NCBI GenBank assembly: GCA_947359465.1
Contig: OX375873.1
Location: 73,038,278-73,102,277, forward strand
DNA length: 64,000 bases
From: Metellina segmentata
Taxonomy: Eukaryota > Arthropoda > Arachnida > Araneae > Tetragnathidae
Direction: 5' to 3'
The notes beneath the pieces were generated by a model, which saw nothing but the letters and a program-made list of their open reading frames with translations, did no database searches and was not told where the DNA came from. Both the position numbers and the translations under genes were made by a program. Below are positions 57,815 to 64,000 of the stretch, piece after piece. Each line of letters begins with the position of its first letter. Position 1 is the stretch's first letter.

Positions 57815-59633
57815 GTACGTTCATATTGACGGCCCAACGAATGATCCTTTTGTAATCCGATAGTCACTTATCAGTTGGAGCAAGTCCGATACTTAATTTC
57901 GGCCGTGATTAGATCAGCATTGTGACGTGAATCTGTACGCTGGACAGACTCCGGAATCTTTTCAGGAGCTAGACAAATGCATTTTTCCCTTTTACGCCAG
58001 TCCCTTTGTTAAGAATTACCAGCCTGTATCGACCCACAGTAACTGGATCCCCTCTCCTTTAATGCATTGGGAATCAATTGATTCCATATCATTCTTCCGA
58101 CGGATAGGGGAAATAGGCAGGAATTTGTTTTCTGCTCATTTAGTCATGTTATGTTTTGTACAAGCCATCATTCGATCTCCCTCTGTTTTGTTCCTTTTCT
58201 TTACATTGGGTTCTTAGGACACAGCTGGAGGCCTGTTGTAGGAAGTCCAGTCGTATAAATAGCAAATGTAGTATTGCATGAATTTGGAAAATATTCCATA
58301 CGTTCATTCTATAAAATACTCAATGTGGAAAGTTTTTGAAAGGTTTTACAACGCTACCATTGTCAATTTATACAAACTGAATATATTTTGGTGTCTCGTG
58401 AATGATTTTGCCTTTAGATTGATGCAGTTTTTAATACGTTAATTTGCATAATTTTGCGTTTGGTCCGTTTTCAGACCTTGCGCAAGTGACACCCACATCC
58501 AATTCAATCCTTGAACCATAGTAAACGTATGTTTCACTGCTTTAATTATGTTTCTTTTGATGGTTTTACACATTTCACTAAGATTTTGTGTTGGTTGAGG
58601 TGAGTTAAATGGTAACAAATAATTAAGTAAATATATTGATGTTGGTTGCGTGACGCGAAGTTTTGCATGACAAAAAGACTGTCAAGTTGGATCTCTTAAA
58701 TCTATGGTGTCGGAAAAAAATAAAGTTCAGCTGCTTTAGTGTTAAATGTTATACTAATATTCATCATACAAGTAAGTTAATGCTGAGAAAATCCTACATG
58801 CAAAATAAATGACAGCAAATTTATTACATAAGATATATTAAGCTTATTAAAGATGCTTTATTAGTTTTAATTCCATTTAATCAATATTTTGTTATAGTTT
58901 ATTTTGCACTTTACAACCAATCATGGCAAGATAAATATATTAATAATATAATTTAATCTCATGTGGGAGTGGATTTTAATTGGCAATAAGATTAAGTTGT
59001 ATCATTTTAAATGGATGGATACTGAGTAGATGAGAGAGATACTTAACGAATATATTTGAGCTTATTTAAGGGTGAAGTTTAACGACGACTATTTTTCTGA
59101 TAATGATGAATTCTGATAAAGTGGCTGATTAAAGAGTGTATAAGGCTTGCTAAGAATGTTTCAACAATGAGTTAGCCTTAGTTCGTTCTTAAGACTTATA
59201 GAAGCGTTTGTGAATCTTTTTAAACAGCGCGAAGAGCGCAATACTTTGTTGTCATAAAAGACTTATGTAAAAAATTCCGAATCATAACATGTTCTTCTCA
59301 AAAACACATTAAAAACACACATCACATTAAAAGCACAATTAGGCTTAAAAATTGACTGCTATTATGGCAGGTGATCATAACCTAATATTTTCGGAACGGG
59401 ATATTACGAAATTGCAAAAATAACACTGCAGTTATTTAACAGCAATATTTAATTTTATCCCCTGTTAAATCAGTACAACAAATCGGTATTTTCAAATCCA
59501 CCAACTCTGATTGTTAAATGATTATTTTCCCCGAATCATGTGTATGAAAATCTGGAAAAAAATATTATCCTCCAACTTTCAATTTTGTTGTGATTTTAAA
59601 TTTAAAAAAATAAATTTTTCATAATTCAAGACC
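57815..59633. other. receptor intron or downstream sequence, no feature seen
   Basis: A 96-codon + frame at 57927-58217 follows closely on the Cys-loop exon, but it has no nAChR or other recognisable motif and no splice signals linking it. I regard it as chance. The next receptor exon (starting with a V/IDL(K/R)H-type sequence) was not found. Confidence 0.4.
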
Positions 59634-60229
59634 AGTAGTTATCAACCTTTGTGAAACTGAGTCCCGCTAAATTCGTTGTATAACACGAACCCCTGGTTCG
59701 AAAATAACTATTAATAATTAATTGTTGTGTAATCACAAAGAGTATTAGTGCTCTTATTTAACGGTACGCCATGTTAACAAATATAAAATCAAGTTTAAAC
59801 TGCACCGAAATTAGGCAGAGTTCTTGTTTCTTATTCTTATTGAAATTCTAATTTGTAGATAGATTACTTTAAAAAATCATTGCGCAGGGTTTTTGAAACA
59901 AGCGAACCTGCAAAAAAGCCAGCATTCAGTATTACAAGATTTGAGAGCCTCATAGACTGGCTTCATCTTCAATTTTAGCGGAAAAGTTTCTACATATTTA
60001 TTTTCCTATTTCGTTTATGACATTTGCTACACTGATATTATTAAGGCGTTCTTGATCTGAGCTTTTCAACACATACGAAGTTTGTTCTTCTCAGAATATT
60101 TTTACTACTAAAATAGCTAATTTATATAAATGCTTAAAAACTAAAGTGACAAATACCAGGAAAACCTCTCATGGCTTGGTATACTTGATAGTACGATATG
60201 GTAGAGACCCGGTGGTTAGAAACCACTGT
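59634..60229. mobile_element. short hAT-like non-autonomous element
   Basis: CAGTAGTTATCAACC at 59634 and GGTGGTTAGAAACCACTG at the right end (60212-60229) are imperfect inverted hAT-type termini (CAGTGGTT-TCAACC class). The body of about 596 bp has no transposase frame. No 8-bp target duplication is evident, and the internal sequence is AT-rich with no relation seen to the BED-hAT at 49140. Confidence 0.55.
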
Positions 60230-62049
60230 ATTAGATAGAATATAAATCAATTACAGTAATTCACGAATATTAATATTTTATTTGAGTAAACACAGTGTTA
60301 ATTTTTATGATATTTCATGCAAATTCAAAAAAGGTTTAACTTCCTCCAAAAGTTCAAATATTAATGAAATAAAAGCAAATCTATAAAGCAAGTTGAATCT
60401 TGAATTCAAAATTATTTAAAATTTAAGTGTGAATTTGTTCAATGTTCGTAAGATATCGTATTGTTAGTAAAAATGTCGATGAAAATTCTATTACTCTTCA
60501 TTAGGGTAGTAGTAGTAGTAGTAGTATCATTCATACATATATATTCTTCTAGGATTAATCTTCACACATTTCAACCCAAATTAGATTTTTGAACTTAAAA
60601 AAGAAATATAAAAAATTTTACTTTACTCTTATTGAATTTCTATTTACTATTTACCCCACAGAGTCCCTGTTGGAAAACTTAGAAAATCCTTTTGAGGGTT
60701 AGACCTGAAAATATTCTTGTACTATGTACGTTAGCATTATTGTTTTTAAAAAGATACCCACTTCGAACATCAAATGTAGCTCCCTCCAACCCATATCATA
60801 ACTATTCGCATTTACACCGATGGAAGTCCTTTAACACTCGACGCTGTTTCTGTTAGATAAATGTAATGTTCTGAAGTGCTCACTAGCAGCCTTGATAAAG
60901 ACATGGGTTGAAAAATCACTTGACAGCATGCCTCATGTTCATCGATTTATCGATGCCTCCAATGGAGACCGCGCAGAAGAAATTTGACGTCTGCTTCAGG
61001 AGTCCAGACTCTCCTTTCCTTCAAGTGTACGCTATCAGCATGTAGGAGATAGTGAAGCATATGATTACTATTGATTATGTAATATCCCCCAGTCGTGATG
61101 TCAAAAGGGAGCACAGAAGGGAGGCAAGAAATCTCTATCCCCTACCGAAGTTATCCTATCAGACGTCAAACAACAAAAGGGCGAAGCCGCAGAAATCGGA
61201 TATTATTGGTAAAGGAGGTCCTTACAGCTAAAAAAAAGAAAAAGTCTTGGAAAAGCGTACGTGAATTTTTGCCTTTGCCTTGAAATGCGTTTCTCTCTTT
61301 CCTCTCGCCCCTAATTACGTATTGGCATGACTTCAAAAAGTAATTTACTTTTCGGAAGTAATTCAACTTTGCATTTTTATTTTTATTAAAGCTGCATTTT
61401 CAATCATTTATATGCCTGGTGCCTGTTCTTTTCCCTTCTATCGGTTTATTTCTGCATTGTTTGGCTTCTCACAGAAGGCCTTTTATGACTCCGAATTTCC
61501 GATGTTGAAAGTTTTTAATTTAATATGTTCTCGATGTAAATCCGCGTATATATCTATATCCGCCGGAAAAAAAGAAGAAAATGCTTTCAAAGTCGAATTC
61601 CTCGGGAAAGGTTTCCGGACGTTATTTTCGACGATTGAATAACTCTTTGCTCGATTGATCTTCGTTGTCAATAGTTTTCTCCAAAAGCGCGGCCACTTCG
61701 ATGTTCTTAGATGGAAGTAGCCATCGATCGGTTTATTGTTTATGTCACATCACTACATCAAGGTACAGTATCGTTTTATTTATGTATGAAAGGATATATA
61801 CTTTAAGGAGCTTAGGACAAAGGGGAAAGATCTTGTCACATATAGTTTACCATTTTATAAAGCCGGAAACACTTATGTTATGAAACAAAAGGGACTGATA
61901 ATATAAGCACCTCCTGGAAGAAATATAGCCTTTTATATGGTATGGGTGATATTCGCGCTAAGTTCTCGATACAAGTTGAGCGATTTGCAAAACATCCTTA
62001 AGATCGTGATGTCAATATGACAGGGACAAAAAATCCTAATACCTGTATT
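60230..62049. other. no gene identified
   Basis: A GTA trinucleotide run lies at 60505-60527. At 60804-60833 the + strand reads IRIYTDGSPL, resembling the first catalytic motif of an RNase H domain of a LINE, but the frame soon stops. Frames at 61095-61283 and 61412-61642 have no recognisable domains. Confidence 0.35.
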
Positions 62050-62320
62050 TTAGGCTCCACGTGACTTCGACGAGATATCTCGTTCATCAAGATCTGAATA
62101 ATTTTGCTAATGACTCGTCTTCGATGTATTGTAGATTTTTTGTCGATGACGGAATCAAAATTTGATAAGTTTTTTCTAATGACGAGATATCTCGACCATT
62201 AAGATCTGTTTAGTTTTCTTCTAATGATGAGATGTATCGTTTAGCAAGATCTAGTTAGTTTTTCTTCTAGTAAAGCGATATTTCATCCATTAAGATCTTG
62301 TAAGTTTTGCGAATGAGCCT
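62050..62320 (+). repeat. palindromic-core minisatellite (block 3, best preserved)
   Basis: About five to six units of roughly 40-46 bp. Cores lie near 62072 (GACGAGATATCTCG), 62183 (same core) and, degraded, 62228 and 62275. Each is followed by (T)CATTAAGATCTG/TTGT and a TTAGTTTTTCTTCTAATGA-type tract. GAGATATCTC is itself self-complementary. Related blocks lie at 3810, 11385, 28985 and perhaps 19200. Confidence 0.7.
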
Positions 62321-62602
62321 AGTATGGCTAAGGCTTAGTTTAAATTCAAACTTATCGTAAGAACCAATTCTCAGGTTCAGACTTATTTTTAGTGCGTATC
62401 ATTGTAGTCTTCTCAGAAGTTCATAAAACAACCTCAAAATCTGCTGATCGTACATCTTTCACGCATTATTGTGACAATGATGCAACTCCACTATTTGAGA
62501 AATTGTTGTTGAACCCGATGTTTAGAATCACACGTGATTTTTATGAACACAAACAACAAACGAAAAATAAATTATGGTCAACTAAACACAGGGCTCATTA
62601 TA

Positions 62603-63398
62603 TACTCTATAACAAAAAATGGACATGAACGGTGTTGTGCCGAGCTCGATCAACTTGGTACAACATCGACTGGGACGTATAGTCTTTAGTAACAAGTCCC
62701 GTTTCCAACTGTGTCCTGACGACAACCTCAGACTCGTCTGGAGACGTACAGTGCAGCATAGGGATCCTGCCCTTTCTATCGAACGCCACACATGTCCACA
62801 ACAGGGCGTTATATTCTGCAGTGCCATCTTCTTTGATAGCCGGATCCTTTTAGTAGTCCTTTCTGGCACATTTACAGCAGCACAGTGGTACGTCCACGAC
62901 ATTCTACGACCGGTTGTGTTACCGTTCCTTTTGCGACACCCCGGACTTACTTTTCAACAAGATAATGCTCGGCCACACACGGCACGTGTTGCTATAAATA
63001 GTCTTTAAGTTTTCCCAACACTTCAATGGCCAGCTAGGTCTCCTGGTCTCTCTTTCATAGAACACATTTGGGACATTTGGGAAGGCGATTGCAACGATCC
63101 TGGAATGGTGACTATTTAGCCCGACAGTTGGAGGCAATTTGACAAGAAATTCCGAAGGATACCAACCGGGAACTTTTTCAGTCTATGCCACGGCGGTTGA
63201 CAGCTTGCATCCAGGCCAGAGGTGGACCAACGCCTTATTGACTTCCTCCTTTTGTAACTGTTAAACTCTGAAACAAATCATTCAACTGCTCTGAATTTTT
63301 ATTCGTTTGTTTTTCTATGTTTGTTCTTCACATCCATCAACTTTTATCGTAATTGGACAACTCCTTCTTGGTGCGTCGATTTTTTGTTATAGAGTGTA
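62603..63398 (+). mobile_element. deleted Tc1-like transposon, 796 bp
   Basis: Inverted ends TACTCTATAACAAAAAAT (left) and the complement of TACACTCTATAACAAAAAAT (right) enclose the C-terminal two thirds of a Tc1 transposase on +. A 129-codon frame at 62619-63008 carries FSNKSRFQLCPDDN, where the usual FSDESRF first catalytic Asp is replaced by Asn. It also carries the intact second-Asp motif FQQDNARPHTARV. After a stop, WPARSPGLSFIEHIWD with the final Glu lies near 63025-63080, then decayed C-terminal sequence. The helix-turn-helix half is deleted. It cannot encode an active enzyme. Confidence 0.87.
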
Positions 63399-64000
63399 TT
63401 TCAACTCATGAATTTTTTAAATTTTAGCATTGATGCATTGACCCATGTATTGTAATGAAGAATTACCACTGTTAAAATAATGCCTTTGTATAAAAAAAAT
63501 TATGTATTTTCAAGTTACTTTAATTTTATTAATGGGGACAAGATGCATCTGTCATCCAAGCTTTTGTAAAGGAAATTGTTTACTGTCCTTAAATAATATG
63601 CTAAGAATTATGCATACATACATTAATTGCATTGAAAAGTACAGTGGGAAAAGCATACCCCATTAGCGTCACTCTTCAGAAACTAGTAAATTCCAGAAAA
63701 TGTTAAGGAGTTCGAATCTCACATATGCAAAAGTCGAGTTTGTAACTCCAATCTTCATAACTTACTCAAGCCGACACGTAAATGTGGGACAGCTCCCCCA
63801 AAATCCTTCAGAATGGCATATCATCTCCCACAGTTCACGGTATGTGCTATGTGGACGGATCTTCTAAGGTGCTCTGGTAACTCAGAGAGTGCCAGGTTGT
63901 CTCCAATTTGTGTTAGAAAGGACATACGATCAATTAGCTGACATTTGGAAAGAAAACAACGGGTAGGTAAGTAGTTAGTTGAACTCGAATCGTACTTGAG
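63399..64000. other. unclassified end of window; possible SINE-like head
   Basis: GGAGTTCGAATCTCACATAT at 63709 resembles a polymerase III B box, and the following 250 bp are less AT-rich than the surroundings, ending in GGTAGGTAAGTAGTTAG. No matching copy occurs in the window, so a SINE is only a guess. Confidence 0.25.

Noticed and set aside
57927..58217. 96-codon ORF just after the Cys-loop exon as a further receptor exon
   Set aside because: No nAChR motif (no V/IDL(K/R)H start, no vicinal cysteines, no transmembrane helix pattern of the family) and no acceptor site in frame.
60804..60852. RNase H domain of a LINE
   Set aside because: Only one ten-residue motif (IRIYTDGSPL) matches, and the frame stops soon after; too little to call an element.

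Overview
The window looks like a stretch of a large, AT-rich, repeat-laden arthropod genome, most likely a spider or other chelicerate. That placement is an inference from the mix of tRNA-derived SINEs and Tc1-like transposases, not from a diagnostic host gene. No bacterial operon structure, CRISPR array or rRNA is visible. The only host gene I can identify is on the + strand: a nicotinic acetylcholine receptor (nAChR) alpha-type subunit, seen as three consecutive exons at 34097-34141, 47372-47481 and 57634-57814. They join in frame (45 + 110 + 181 bp, 112 codons) and encode part of the extracellular ligand-binding domain, from the loop D region through the Cys-loop to the loop B tryptophan. 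The introns between them are about 13.2 kb and 10.2 kb. Upstream exons (signal peptide, N-terminal helix) and downstream exons (loop C, transmembrane helices) were not found and probably lie outside the window.

Everything else is intronic or flanking DNA filled with mobile elements. Region 1-9 kb holds several tRNA-derived SINE copies, a GC-rich block near 1-1.5 kb, tandem duplications and a short internally deleted Tc1 element. Region 14-17 kb holds a deleted mariner element and a degraded BEL/Pao retrotransposon. Region 21-26 kb holds a Tc1 relic and a striking Ty3/gypsy-type element at 22236-25998. Its two 367-bp LTRs appear identical, it has a tRNA-Pro-like primer site, and one intact 862-codon ORF carries gag, protease and integrase core but no reverse transcriptase or RNase H. 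Region 27.7-30.8 kb holds a SINE with a clear tRNA-like head and a very recent 340-bp tandem duplication.

In the first visible nAChR intron (34-47 kb) there is a second Tc1 derivative with the same deletion as the one at 8 kb. There is also a satellite array with a higher-order unit of about 454 bp (38253-44425), interrupted by a 3130-bp Kolobok-type DNA transposon. That transposon has an intact 571-codon transposase gene on the - strand and a clear TTAA target duplication. The second visible intron (47-57 kb) contains a full-length, frame-broken Tc1 element with near-perfect terminal repeats and a frame-broken BED-finger hAT transposase. The last 6 kb hold a short hAT-like non-autonomous element, a minisatellite with a palindromic core, and another deleted Tc1 element.

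The best candidates for something new are the RT-less gag-protease-integrase element, the Kolobok insertion with its empty sites preserved in the same array, the shared-deletion Tc1 subfamily, and a dispersed minisatellite of about 45 bp with a palindromic core found at five places.
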